Assembly (NCBI RefSeq): GCF_009767915.1
Contig: NZ_WSRP01000005.1
Span: 1-64,000 of the forward strand
Direction: 5' to 3'
Source of the DNA: Parasutterella muris
GTDB lineage: Bacteria; Pseudomonadota; Gammaproteobacteria; Burkholderiales; Burkholderiaceae_F
DNA length: 64,000 nucleotides
Within the stretch, counting starts at the first letter, position 1. The number at the start of each line of letters is the position of its first letter. Positions 26,946-35,414 of the stretch are shown here, piece by piece. Below the pieces are notes generated by a model that was not told the origin of the DNA, did no database searches, and saw only the letters and a list, made by a program, of their open reading frames with translations. A program made the position numbers and the translations under genes.

Positions 26946-28088
26946 ATGACTTCATATCTCTTTAAAAACGCAGGCCTTTATGCGCCTGAGCACAAAGGCA
27001 TTAAGCAGATTCTCGTTGTTAATGACAAAATTATCGCTGTCGAAGATCAGATCAATGCTGATATTCCCGGTCTTGAAGTTGTCGACTTAGGCGGCGCGAT
27101 TGTTGCTCCCGGCCTGATTGACCAGCATATTCACGTCACGGGCGGCGGCGGAGAGGGCGGTCCTCTGACTCGCGCTCCCGAGCTGAACTTCTCCGAGCTC
27201 GTCGAAGCCGGTATTACCAGCTTTGTCGGTGTTTCCGGTACTGACAGCGAAACACGTCCGATTGAAGCCCTGATGGCAAAAGTCCGTGCGCTGACCAAAG
27301 AGGGCGCAACCGGCTGGATGTGGACTTCCAACTATCGTTATCCGCCGACAACAGTTACCGGCGACGTTAGAAAAGATCTTCTGACAATTCCCGAATGCTT
27401 AGGCGTTAAGATCGCGATGGGCGACCATCGCTGCTCTTTCCCGACAACTCAGGAAGTGCTTCGTGTTCTGTCTGACTGCCGTGTCGGCGGCATGATCTGC
27501 GGTCATGATTCTTATCTTCATGTTCACTTAGGTGATCTTCCGATCGCGTTTCCGGCATTTATGGAATGTGTCAAGACCGGCATGCCGATCAAACATATTC
27601 GTCCGACACACGTTGGTCGTCATCCTGAAGTTTTTGCTCAGGCGATCGCGTTTACTAAGGAAGGCGGCTATATCGACATTACAACCAGCGGCGGCAACTA
27701 TATGGGCAGCGCTGCTGACGCATTTGTTATGGCGTTGGAAGAGGGTGCACCGATCGACCGCATTACCTTCTCGTCTGACGGTCACGGCTCCATGCCGAGA
27801 TTTGACAAGAACGGCGAGATGATTGGTCTTACCGTCTGCAAAGTTTCCGACAACCTTCTGCAGCTTCGTGAATTAGCAGACAAGATTGGTTTAGAAAAAG
27901 CTCTGCTTCCGCTCACACGCACCATTGCTACGGCTCTTTGCCTTGAGAACAAGGGCGTGATTGAAGCCGGTAAAGACGCGGACCTCTTAGTTATGGACAA
28001 AGACCTCAAGCCGGTTCATCTGTTCATGAAGGGCCGTCAGGTCATGAAAGACTCCGAAGTCATCGTCAAAGGTGCCTTTGAAGAATAA
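26946..28088 (+). CDS. iadA: Isoaspartyl dipeptidase IadA
   Basis: This amidohydrolase-superfamily zinc enzyme cleaves beta-aspartyl dipeptides, products of protein ageing, to release aspartate. The 380-residue protein has the metal motif DQHIHVTGGGGEGG, the substrate-binding TSNYRYPP segment, and the catalytic Asp in TFSSDGHGSMP, all typical of IadA. It is the last gene of yjiH-yjiG-iadA. Aspartate released here could enter the cell's C4-dicarboxylate routes together with asparaginase and the symporter at 28.6 kb. A terminator follows at 28109-28142. Confidence 0.95.
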   Translation: MTSYLFKNAGLYAPEHKGIKQILVVNDKIIAVEDQINADIPGLEVVDLGGAIVAPGLIDQHIHVTGGGGEGGPLTRAPELNFSELVEAGITSFVGVSGTDSETRPIEALMAKVRALTKEGATGWMWTSNYRYPPTTVTGDVRKDLLTIPECLGVKIAMGDHRCSFPTTQEVLRVLSDCRVGGMICGHDSYLHVHLGDLPIAFPAFMECVKTGMPIKHIRPTHVGRHPEVFAQAIAFTKEGGYIDITTSGGNYMGSAADAFVMALEEGAPIDRITFSSDGHGSMPRFDKNGEMIGLTVCKVSDNLLQLRELADKIGLEKALLPLTRTIATALCLENKGVIEAGKDADLLVMDKDLKPVHLFMKGRQVMKDSEVIVKGAFEE

Positions 28089-28108
28089 TTTTCTTTCTTG
28101 ATTCACCA

Positions 28109-28142
28109 ACGGGAGACATAAAAACTGCCTCCCGTTTTTTCG
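28109..28142 (+). terminator. Terminator after iadA
   Basis: AACGGGAG pairs with CTCCCGTT, followed by TTTTTC. Confidence 0.85.
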
Positions 28143-28350
28143 TGCCAAAATTTCTATTCTTGTGTGCAGACGGTCAAAAAATTCCGTCGAAGCCAAAAAT
28201 TCTCACCGACGAACAATTCAGAAGTCTTCATGAGAGACAATAAATGTCCAGCAGAATAGGACATAGATTTTGCTTAGAAAACTAAGCTAATGACATAAAT
28301 CATAGAATAATAAATTTATAACATATTGATTATACGATTAAAAAATAGTC

Positions 28351-28384
28351 ATTACTCAACATAACTATTATTATGTTGAGTAAT
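28351..28384. repeat. 14-bp perfect inverted repeat
   Basis: ATTACTCAACATAA and TTATGTTGAGTAAT are exact complements around a six-base CTATTA spacer. They could be an operator or an AT-rich hairpin. Not seen elsewhere in the window. Confidence 0.9.
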
Positions 28385-28408
28385 ATTTTGGGATTTTTAG
28401 GCGTTAAA

Positions 28409-28445
28409 TTTCATAATTCAATCTGTATTTTCATAATTTGAAGAT
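28409..28445 (+). promoter_or_regulatory. Two TTTCATAATT sites upstream of the DAACS symporter
   Basis: TTTCATAATT occurs at 28409-28418 and again at 28429-28438. The second extends to TTTCATAATTTGAAGAT, close to the palindrome upstream of the malic enzyme gene. The spacing of exactly 20 bases is about two helical turns. They lie 150-180 bases before the gene. Confidence 0.45.
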
Positions 28446-28589
28446 AAATTCTCGCATTACAAAAATTATTTATCTAGTTGGCAATAACTCGGTAAAATGG
28501 GCAAAACATGTCAGAATGTTTCTTGTACAAATTGTTATTTCCATATAACTATTTTTTGTTTTTGCACTGCATTCAAATTTGGAGGAGTT

Positions 28590-29828
28590 ATGTCAGCTAA
28601 AAAAAGTTTTTGGGTAGGACTGCCGATGCAGATGATGTACGGCTTGGTCCTCGGTGTCATTGTTGGGAGTATCGTCTCGAGTGAATTCGCTACGACATAT
28701 CTCCAGCCGCTCGGCCAGCTGTTCATCCGTTTAATCCGCATGGTGGTTGTTCCCTTGGTTGTTGCAACCCTGATCGCAGGTTCTGCCGGTTTGGGCAACG
28801 CCAGTAAGATCGGCTCCATCGCTGTTAAAACGATTCTGTTCTTTGCAGTCACCACAGCGATTGCGGTAACGATCGGCTTGGTTGTCGCAAATGTCATGAC
28901 TCCGGGTGTTGGTCTCACTATTTCCGTTGAGGGTCTTAAAGCTAAAGCAGCGGCCGCCCCTGCTCTTTCTCAAGTCCTTCTTGAAATCGTTCCGATTAAC
29001 CCGATTGAAGCGTTCGCTAAGGGCAACATGCTTCAGGTTATTTTCTTCTCGATCTTCTTTGGCTTTTGTGTCTCTCTCATGGGTGACAGCGCCAAGATGC
29101 TGACAGACTTCTTCCAGAAAGTTGGCGACGTCATGATCCGCATGACCAATTACATCATGCTCTACGCTCCGATCGGCGTGTTCGGCTTGATTGCTTATAC
29201 AGTGACACGCCATGGTCTTGCAGTTCTGCTTCCGCTTGGCAAGCTTATCCTTACTGCTTTCGTCGCAACAGCGATTTTCGTCGCAGTGACATATCTTCCG
29301 CTGGTCAAGGTTATCGGCCTCAAGATTTCCACTTTCCTGAAAGGCGCGTTTGAGCCCTGGCTCATCGGCTTTACAACCTGCTCTTCGGCTGCCGCACTTG
29401 CGGTTAACCTTGAAAGCGCAAGAAAGATGGGCGCTTCCAGAGCGATCGCCTCTTTTGCGATTCCGCTCGGAAATACCATCAACATGAACGGTACTTCCAT
29501 CTACATGGGTGTTACTGCGGTCTTTGCTGCTGAAGTTTTCGGTATCGACCTTACACTCACACAGCAGTTCGAAATCGTTCTCATGGGCGTTCTTGCTGCC
29601 GTCGGTACAGCCGGTGTTCCGGGTGCCGGTCTTATCATGACAACACTGGTCTTCACAGAAGTCGGTATTCCTCTGGAAGCTGTCGCTCTGATTGCAGGTA
29701 TCGACCGTATCCTCGACATGATCCGTACATCTGTAAATATTCTTGGTGACAACCTCACAGCTCTGGTTGTTTCTAAGTCTGAAGGCGTTCTTGGAAAAGA
29801 AAAGATGGACGAAGATACACAGATCTAA
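28590..29828 (+). CDS. DAACS-family dicarboxylate/amino acid:cation symporter
   Basis: The 412-residue carrier imports aspartate, glutamate or C4-dicarboxylates with Na+ or H+. The start at 28590 has GGAGGAG before it; an upstream in-frame start lacks a ribosome site. The family signature is clear: a serine-rich loop (TTCSSAAALAVNLE), GNTINMNGTSIYMG in helix 7, and DRILDMIRTSVNILGDNLTAL in helix 8. The region resembles GltP/GltT. It lies right after iadA and shares its operator-type sites, so aspartate is a good guess for substrate. A terminator follows at 29852-29877. Confidence 0.92.
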   Translation: MSAKKSFWVGLPMQMMYGLVLGVIVGSIVSSEFATTYLQPLGQLFIRLIRMVVVPLVVATLIAGSAGLGNASKIGSIAVKTILFFAVTTAIAVTIGLVVANVMTPGVGLTISVEGLKAKAAAAPALSQVLLEIVPINPIEAFAKGNMLQVIFFSIFFGFCVSLMGDSAKMLTDFFQKVGDVMIRMTNYIMLYAPIGVFGLIAYTVTRHGLAVLLPLGKLILTAFVATAIFVAVTYLPLVKVIGLKISTFLKGAFEPWLIGFTTCSSAAALAVNLESARKMGASRAIASFAIPLGNTINMNGTSIYMGVTAVFAAEVFGIDLTLTQQFEIVLMGVLAAVGTAGVPGAGLIMTTLVFTEVGIPLEAVALIAGIDRILDMIRTSVNILGDNLTALVVSKSEGVLGKEKMDEDTQI

Positions 29829-29851
29829 TCTGCTGACTTCTTAGTTGTTAG

Positions 29852-29877
29852 AAAAACCGGGTCCATGCCCGGTTTTT
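29852..29877 (+). terminator. Terminator after the DAACS symporter
   Basis: AAAAACCGGG and CCCGGTTTTT form a strong stem followed by CTTT. Confidence 0.9.
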
Positions 29878-29958
29878 CTTTGCTCTATATGAACAAAACG
29901 CTCTGCAGCTCACTTGGGATTTTGTTATGCTTTTCTCGTAAAACTGAGAAGGATAATT

Positions 29959-30153
29959 ATGTTTCCGACCTTTTGGAGCCAGCTGGACAGCTATATTGAA
30001 AGCGGCCTGTATTACTTGGCGTCAACCTTTAATCTGACCGGCTTTTTTGCCGAACATAGAGACACGATCGACGACGGGCTTTCTATCATTTACGGTCTTC
30101 TAGACGCGATATTTGATATCGTTCCAAATCTGGTTTTCGGATTCTTCTATTAA
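29959..30153 (+). CDS. Small hypothetical protein
   Basis: A protein of 64 residues beginning MFPTFWSQLDSYIESGLYYL, with AAGGA eight bases upstream of the ATG at 29959. It has amphipathic and hydrophobic stretches and a hydrophobic C-terminus (FDIVPNLVFGFFY) but no clear transmembrane helix of full length. I do not recognise it. Its own terminator follows immediately, which supports it as a real gene. Function unknown. Confidence 0.6.
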   Translation: MFPTFWSQLDSYIESGLYYLASTFNLTGFFAEHRDTIDDGLSIIYGLLDAIFDIVPNLVFGFFY

Positions 30154-30157
30154 AAGT

Positions 30158-30179
30158 AAAGCCGCTTCAGAGCGGCTTT
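30158..30179. terminator. Bidirectional terminator
   Basis: AAAGCCGCT and AGCGGCTTT lie between two convergent genes with T/A-rich sequence on both sides. Confidence 0.85.
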
Positions 30180-30187
30180 ATTGTTAA

Positions 30188-30697
30188 TTAGAGTCCGAGT
30201 TTTTTAAGCAGTGCCTCTACATGCCCTTTGGCTTTTACGCCTCGCATTTCATCCATAAGCACACCCTCTTCGTTAATGACAAATGTGCTTCTTTCAATGC
30301 CTAAGTACTTTCTTCCGTACATACTCTTCATTTTGAGCACGCCGTATTCCTTACAGACCTTCGAGTCCGCATCGCTTAGGAGCGGAAACGTTAATGCCTT
30401 CTTTTCTCTGAAGTTCGCATGACTCTTTAGGCTGTCACGCGAAATTCCTAAAATCACAAAACCGGCGTTCTGAAAAGTCTTCAGAGCCGCTTCAAAGTCC
30501 ATGGCTTCAAGACTGCAGCCCGATGTATTGTCTTTGGGATAAAAGTAAAGAACAACCTTCTTTCCAAGAAAGTCAGACAGTTTTACTTCGCCTCCCAGGT
30601 CGCTCGGAAGACAGAAGTTAGGCGCTTTTTCGCCGAGAACGGCTTTGCATTCGGACGGATCGATTTCCGCTACGGTGTTATTAGTCATATGGCACAT
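30188..30697 (-). CDS. bcp: Thioredoxin-dependent peroxiredoxin, Bcp type
   Basis: The enzyme reduces hydrogen peroxide and organic hydroperoxides. The protein (169 residues, or 166 from the Met at codon 4) contains the peroxidatic Cys in KDNTSGCSLEA and the family pattern VVLYFYPKD. The usual TPGC is changed to TSGC, and no second Cys follows five residues later (LEAMDF), so it is probably a 1-Cys-like or differently resolved form. It is preceded on the same strand, after 10 bases, by an AbrB-like gene and may form an operon with it. Confidence 0.9.
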   Translation of the reverse strand: MCHMTNNTVAEIDPSECKAVLGEKAPNFCLPSDLGGEVKLSDFLGKKVVLYFYPKDNTSGCSLEAMDFEAALKTFQNAGFVILGISRDSLKSHANFREKKALTFPLLSDADSKVCKEYGVLKMKSMYGRKYLGIERSTFVINEEGVLMDEMRGVKAKGHVEALLKKLGL

Positions 30698-30707
30698 TTT
30701 TGTACAG

Positions 30708-30953
30708 TTATCGCTTTGAAAATATTTTAAATTTTATCGAAGATGTATAGATTTTGCGGCTGTCGGAATTTTTCAGCTGGTCTTCCAATACAGGATTTTT
30801 ATCTGCGGATCGAATAAAAACGTTCTGCCCGTCAAGAACAAAACTAACGACTCCTCCAACTTTTGAGCCTATGGCTTTCATAATTTCTTCAGGAATGGTG
30901 ACTCTGCCCGATTCAGTAACCTGGACCGAAACGGTATTAAGGTAAGCTGTCAT
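30708..30953 (-). CDS. AbrB/MazE/SpoVT-domain protein
   Basis: The 81-residue protein begins with a SpoVT/AbrB swapped-hairpin domain (VSVQVTESGRVTIPEEIMKAIGSKVGG), the DNA-binding fold of MazE-type antitoxins and AbrB regulators. The C-terminal 35 residues are charged and end in KFKIFSKR. No toxin gene is beside it; the next gene on the same strand is bcp, 10 bases away. It may regulate bcp or be an orphan antitoxin. The direct neighbour suggests control of the oxidative stress gene, but this is inference. Confidence 0.78.
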   Translation of the reverse strand: MTAYLNTVSVQVTESGRVTIPEEIMKAIGSKVGGVVSFVLDGQNVFIRSADKNPVLEDQLKNSDSRKIYTSSIKFKIFSKR

Positions 30954-31049
30954 TGGCTCTCCACTATTCCTGTTGGTGGTGATTTTATGCTTCCCTGAGG
31001 ATTTTTTTAAGATTGGCTGGGCCTATTTTGAGCTTTAAAATCAATAAAA

Positions 31050-31073
31050 AAGCCTCGAGAATGCTCGAGGCTT
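31050..31073 (-). terminator. Terminator of the membrane protein gene at 31092
   Basis: AAGCCTCGAG and CTCGAGGCTT, followed on the minus strand by TTTTTTATTG. Confidence 0.88.
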
Positions 31074-31091
31074 AAATAGATTTAATGAAAA

Positions 31092-31946
31092 TTATTCCGG
31101 TCGCTTATCCATAGGATCATTCATTTTTTCCACAGGTGCGGGAACGATCGGTTCAGTCTTCTTTGAACTTGAGAAAAATCCTTTTTTAGGTTCAATCTTG
31201 GGTTCTTCCTTCTTAGGTTCCTTAACGGCCTTCGGCGCTGCTTCAATCGGGCTGCGGAAAGCGTTGAGGAAGAGAAGTAGACTCAGAACGGCCGCAAGTC
31301 CGCACAGACCGATCACCAGGTACCATTGCGGGAATGAGTACCTGATATTCAGGATCATAAGCGGAGTTTTTTCCGGAATGAAGAACCAGATGGAGCCGGA
31401 CAGCGTTGCCCAGAAAATCAGGTTAAAGCCGAACACCCAGCGGGATGCGGGCCCTCTTCCCTTGACGCAGCAAACCGCAAAACCAAGGAAGAACAGCATC
31501 GCGGTAATAATGGCGTTTTCAACCTGAAGGAAGCCGGACCATCCGGTGTTCAGCGGTACATACTCGGATTCCTGCTCATGATTCGAAGCAATCGGAGCGG
31601 CTTCGGTCGGCACTGCAGTTTCTGTGCCGGCGGAAGATTTCGTCTGTTCGGATTTAGTTTCTTCCGAAGCCTGAGGCTCAGCGGCGGCAGTGTTTTCGGT
31701 CACGGTATTTTCAGTGGTCGGAATCGCCTGCTCCTTAGGTTCACTCACGGCAGACTGAACTGCGGCCGGTGCTGCTTTCTTTCTGAATATTGCAAAACGG
31801 TCTTTTTCGCTCGGCGCTTTCTTCTCTATAGCGACGATCATGTTCTCGGGTTCGAACACCGTTTCGCCTCTGGTATAGAGGAAATATCCGAAAAACGCGT
31901 GCAGCATCATCGCGATGAAACAGACTAATGCGAGAATAATCTTCAT
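31092..31946 (-). CDS. Hypothetical membrane protein with charged linkers
   Basis: A 284-residue protein starting MKIILALVCFIAMML at 31946, with AAGGGA upstream. It has an N-terminal membrane segment, then a periplasmic linker of about 100 residues rich in Ala, Glu, Thr and Pro, then three membrane segments (around ENAIITAMLFFLGFAVCC, WVFGFNLIFWATLSGS and YLVIGLCGLAAVLSLLLFL), and a charged cytoplasmic tail with KEPKKEEPKIEPKKG. I do not recognise the family. The low-complexity linkers and lack of motifs suggest an envelope or scaffold role. It stands alone with its own terminator. Confidence 0.7.
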   Translation of the reverse strand: MKIILALVCFIAMMLHAFFGYFLYTRGETVFEPENMIVAIEKKAPSEKDRFAIFRKKAAPAAVQSAVSEPKEQAIPTTENTVTENTAAAEPQASEETKSEQTKSSAGTETAVPTEAAPIASNHEQESEYVPLNTGWSGFLQVENAIITAMLFFLGFAVCCVKGRGPASRWVFGFNLIFWATLSGSIWFFIPEKTPLMILNIRYSFPQWYLVIGLCGLAAVLSLLLFLNAFRSPIEAAPKAVKEPKKEEPKIEPKKGFFSSSKKTEPIVPAPVEKMNDPMDKRPE

Positions 31947-32093
31947 AAAATGAGTCCCTTGTAACAATATGCAAAGATTAGCACAGCATCCGACGAACGT
32001 TGCTTGTGATTCACTAAATTGAACTTAGCTTGGGAAGCAACTTACGAGTGACAAAACCTCTACAATGATCCTATTTATATTGGGGAGCCAGCC

Positions 32094-32510
32094 ATGGACA
32101 TTAAAAAAGACAATCAAATGTATATGACAATCGCTCATATCGCTTCTGAACGCAGTTACGCTAAGCGTCTCAAAGTCGGCTGTGTGATTGTGAAAAATCA
32201 TTCGATCATTTCTTTCGGGTGGAATGGTATGCCGACCGGGTATGACAACTGCTGTGAATATGAAGTCGACGGAAAACTGGTCACTCGTCCCGAGGTTCAG
32301 CATGCCGAACTGAACGCGATCGCAAAACTTGCGCAGAATGGTTACTCCTCCAACGGAGCTTCAATATTTATTACTCGTTCCCCCTGCATCCACTGTGCGC
32401 TCCTCATTCAAAAGTGCGGCATCACAGAGGTTTACTACCATGAGAAGTATCGTGACGACTCCGGTATTGAATTTCTTAAAAAGGCGGGCATTAAGGTTGA
32501 GCAGCTATAA
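32094..32510 (+). CDS. dCMP deaminase family protein
   Basis: The zinc enzyme converts dCMP to dUMP for thymidylate synthesis. The 138-residue protein has the zinc/catalytic motif QHAELNAI (His and Glu) and the second motif RSPCIHCALL (two Cys), and its early part ASERSYAKRLKVGCVIV fits the ComE-like deoxycytidylate deaminase group. A GGGGAG lies just before the start. A good terminator follows at 32536-32573. Confidence 0.92.
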   Translation: MDIKKDNQMYMTIAHIASERSYAKRLKVGCVIVKNHSIISFGWNGMPTGYDNCCEYEVDGKLVTRPEVQHAELNAIAKLAQNGYSSNGASIFITRSPCIHCALLIQKCGITEVYYHEKYRDDSGIEFLKKAGIKVEQL

Positions 32511-32535
32511 AAGACCTTACTTCACATATCTAAAA

Positions 32536-32573
32536 AATAGACTTGGAGGTCAATCCAAGTCTATTGCTTTTTT
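32536..32573 (+). terminator. Terminator after the dCMP deaminase gene
   Basis: AATAGACTTGGA and TCCAAGTCTATT form a 12-bp stem followed by GCTTTTTT. Confidence 0.9.
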
Positions 32574-32646
32574 CCGAACTCCGACAACGTATCTCGAAGC
32601 CGACCGTTCGGGAAAAGGTCAGGCTCACACCTGACGCTTTTAACTC

Positions 32647-33018
32647 TTACTTCATTGCTCTTTTAACAGCATCAATACCGCTGTTGATCATGTCATTGAA
32701 CTGGCCGGCGGTAATACCGGTATACTTTTCTTTAGTCTTTTGAACGGCAACATTAATGATGTCGCGCAGCTCGCCTTCAGTCAGACTGGAATATTTTTCC
32801 TTTGTCTTTTCGACGGCAGCATTAATCAGATCGTTGAGTTCGCCTTCTGTAACATCGCTTTCTTTGTCAATTGCACGCGGATCCTGAACATATTTGCCAA
32901 CAGCGTTTTCAACGAGGTTAGATAAACCTTCGACTCCTTCTCCGCTCTTAGCTAGATATGCCATAGCTGCGTCATTGAGTTCCTCAGAAACTGTCACACT
33001 CCATTCAGCTTTTCCCAT
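32647..33018 (-). CDS. Hypothetical helical-repeat protein
   Basis: A 123-residue protein, unknown to me. The ATG at 33018 follows AAGGAG. After an N-terminal domain (about residues 1-55: MGKAEWSVTVSEEL...) come three related units of about 24 residues with the pattern TEGELxDxINxAVxKTKEKY (DVTEGELNDLINAAVEKT, SSLTEGELRDIINVAVQKT, TGITAGQFNDMINSGIDAV). The predicted helices suggest a repeated helix-turn unit. No signal peptide or Cys. It could bind a partner or fold as a small solenoid. The gene is alone. Confidence 0.72.
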   Translation of the reverse strand: MGKAEWSVTVSEELNDAAMAYLAKSGEGVEGLSNLVENAVGKYVQDPRAIDKESDVTEGELNDLINAAVEKTKEKYSSLTEGELRDIINVAVQKTKEKYTGITAGQFNDMINSGIDAVKRAMK

Positions 33019-33122
33019 TTCGATCACTCCTTATGTTTAATCTTTTATCGGGACCTCTCTCGTCCCTTTGCAGGCAATATACTAAGGGAAAACGCTAGTA
33101 TTTAATCCATTTTGAAACCAAA

Positions 33123-33151
33123 AAGGGCACGGAGCTGAATTCCGTGCCCTT
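33123..33151 (-). terminator. Terminator of the rng-HAD operon
   Basis: AAGGGCACGGA and TCCGTGCCCTT. On the minus strand a TTTTTGG tract follows, closing the genes at 33176-35305. Confidence 0.88.
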
Positions 33152-33175
33152 CCGAGCCTTTTGCTGAAATCCGGA

Positions 33176-33844
33176 TTATTCCAAGTATTGAGTGAGATTT
33201 AAAATCTTAGCCAGTTCTTCAACATTGTCAGCGGTTCCGAGCGATGCGTACTGCTTCAGTTTGTCGGCAGGGCTTGCCCCGTAAGTCATAGCCACCGAAT
33301 CCGCTTTAGCGTTTGACGCCATCTGCATATCTAAAACCGAGTCTCCGATCATGACCATATCTGTGGTTTCGAGGCCCGATTCATCTGCAAGCGAATGCAG
33401 CATCATAGGGTTCGGTTTAGAAAAATTAGTATCCGCTGTCTGGACCGCTTCAAACAAATCACCGACACCTGTGATTTTGAAGACGCGTTCGACACCCGCC
33501 CTGCTTTTACCTGTCGCAATGGCAAGACGCCTTCCATCCTTATGCATATTGGTAAGCAGTTTGCGGAACCCGGGCACTAAGTCGAGCTGAGACTCCTGCT
33601 TCGCGTACCAATCCATATAGGCTTTAGTAAATTCGGCATAGCGTCCGGGCGGGCAATCTGCGCAGCAGATGCCGATGGAGTCCGAGCGATTCAGACCGAT
33701 GGTCGAAAGAACCAGTTCGTCCGAAGGCTTGGGATAACCAAGTTCCACACTTGCGTGCTGATAGCCCTTCATGATTAGAGACGTTGTGTCCATCAGCGTT
33801 CCGTCCCAATCAAATACAAACAGTTGCCAGTCTTTATTTGCCAT
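33176..33844 (-). CDS. HAD-family phosphatase, Gph-like
   Basis: This 222-residue haloacid dehalogenase-superfamily hydrolase has motif I FDWDGTLMD, motif II IATGKS, motif III Lys in FSKPNP and motif IV MIGDSVLDMQMA. It resembles phosphoglycolate phosphatase/PpaX-type enzymes that dephosphorylate small sugar phosphates or nucleotides; the substrate is not predictable from motifs. The ATG begins just one base before the rng stop, so it is co-transcribed with rng. Confidence 0.88.
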   Translation of the reverse strand: MANKDWQLFVFDWDGTLMDTTSLIMKGYQHASVELGYPKPSDELVLSTIGLNRSDSIGICCADCPPGRYAEFTKAYMDWYAKQESQLDLVPGFRKLLTNMHKDGRRLAIATGKSRAGVERVFKITGVGDLFEAVQTADTNFSKPNPMMLHSLADESGLETTDMVMIGDSVLDMQMASNAKADSVAMTYGASPADKLKQYASLGTADNVEELAKILNLTQYLE

Positions 33845-35305
33845 TTAGCTCACCAGTACGTCGTACTGTTCCTGCTGATATTCATGCTCAACGCTGAGCG
33901 TGATCGGTTTTTGAATTGCGTCGCCAAGCAGCGCCAGCGCTTCGCTTTCTTCATCCAGGAATAAATCAATAACGGCTTGATTTGCAAGGATTCTAAATTC
34001 TCTGGCACCGTCAAACTGATGGTGTTCGCGCAGGACTTCCCGAAGAATTTCATAGCAGACGGTACGCGCGGTTTTAATTTCGCCTCTTCCGCCGCATGTC
34101 GGACAGGTCTCACAAAGGACATGCGCCAGTGACTCACGTGTTCTCTTGCGGGTGATCTGCACCAGACCTAATGAAGTAAATTCCGATATGGAGATGCGGT
34201 TGCGGTCATTCAGTACGGCTTTGCGCAGTTCAGCGAGAACGCCGTCTTCATGAACTTTAGACTCCATGTCGATAAAGTCGACGATAATGATTCCGCCCAA
34301 GTTTCTCAGTCTCAGCTGCCGCGCAATGGCATGTGTCGCTTCGAGGTTTGTTTTGTAGATGGTGTCTGAGAAGTCACGTCTTCCGACAAATGCTCCGGTG
34401 TTGACGTCGATTGTCGTCATGGCTTCAGTCTGATCAATAATAAGATAGCCGCCGGACTTCAGATCCACCCTTCTGCTGAGCGCAGCTTCCATTTCTTTTT
34501 CCAGGTTGTACTGGTCAAAGAGCGGGCGTTCCCCTTCGTAAAGCTCCAATACTCCGCAGGCTTCCGGAACAAACTTTTGTCCGAAGTTCATTAAATCATT
34601 GAAAACAGATCTGCTGTCGACGATGATTTTGGAGGTTTTTTCTGTGAACAGGTCGCGAAGGACTTTCTGCTCAATGGACACATCGCAGTACAGCAGTGCC
34701 GGAGAATCCATGACGTGTGTTTTGTGTTCGATGTTCTGCCAGAGTTTCTCCAGGTATTTCATATCGTTTAAGAAATCTTCCTGGTGGGCATCTTCGCCGC
34801 TGGTTCGAACGATATAGCCGCCTTCTTTTGTGCCGCAGCTCTGTGACAGCAGTTCAATCTCTTCTTTGAGACGCTCTCTTTCTGCACCGTCTTCGATTTT
34901 TTGGCTGACACCGATATGCGAGGTGTACGGTAGATAAACGAGAAGTCTGCCCGCGAGACTGATTTCCGTTGTCAGACGAGCGCCCTTAGTTCCGATCGGA
35001 TCTTTGGAGACTTGGACCAGAACGACTTGTCCGTCATGAAGCAGTTTCTCAATCGGGATGTTGCCGCCGTTCGCCTGATGTGACTGGCGCATATCGCCGA
35101 CATGAAGAAAGCCTGCTCGCGGAAGGCCGATTTCCACGAACGCCGACTGCATGCCCGGCAGAACTTTGTCGACGATTCCGAGGTAGATGTTGCCTACCAG
35201 GGAAGCTTCGGCATTTCTTTCAATGCGCAGTTCCTGAATCACTCCGTCCTCCATAACAGCGACGCGTGATTCATGCAGCGCATTATTAATTAGTATTTCC
35301 TGCAT
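33845..35305 (-). CDS. rng: Ribonuclease G
   Basis: RNase G processes the 5' end of 16S rRNA and some mRNAs. The 486-residue protein has an N-terminal S1-type domain (EILINNALHESRVAV...), the catalytic Mg-binding region with IIIVDFIDMESK and nearby Asp, and the zinc-link CPTCGGRG near residue 395. Length matches RNase G (about 490) and not the longer RNase E. It is followed directly by the HAD phosphatase gene. Upstream is an AT-rich promoter shared divergently with DUF2868. Confidence 0.96.
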   Translation of the reverse strand: MQEILINNALHESRVAVMEDGVIQELRIERNAEASLVGNIYLGIVDKVLPGMQSAFVEIGLPRAGFLHVGDMRQSHQANGGNIPIEKLLHDGQVVLVQVSKDPIGTKGARLTTEISLAGRLLVYLPYTSHIGVSQKIEDGAERERLKEEIELLSQSCGTKEGGYIVRTSGEDAHQEDFLNDMKYLEKLWQNIEHKTHVMDSPALLYCDVSIEQKVLRDLFTEKTSKIIVDSRSVFNDLMNFGQKFVPEACGVLELYEGERPLFDQYNLEKEMEAALSRRVDLKSGGYLIIDQTEAMTTIDVNTGAFVGRRDFSDTIYKTNLEATHAIARQLRLRNLGGIIIVDFIDMESKVHEDGVLAELRKAVLNDRNRISISEFTSLGLVQITRKRTRESLAHVLCETCPTCGGRGEIKTARTVCYEILREVLREHHQFDGAREFRILANQAVIDLFLDEESEALALLGDAIQKPITLSVEHEYQQEQYDVLVS

Positions 35306-35414
35306 ATTTATCCTTTTTTTTTTGATATTAAAGATTTTAATCTTTGAAGCTCAAAATTGATAAGCAGTCAACATAAAAAGAAGATACTGTTGGATAATTG
35401 AACTGCTATGGATT

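Larger units (their letters stand above)
28143..28589. other. AT-rich control region of the DAACS symporter
   Basis: No gene here. It contains the long inverted repeat at 28351-28384 and two TTTCATAATT sites exactly 20 bases apart. GGAGGAG stands just before the symporter start at 28590. Confidence 0.55.
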
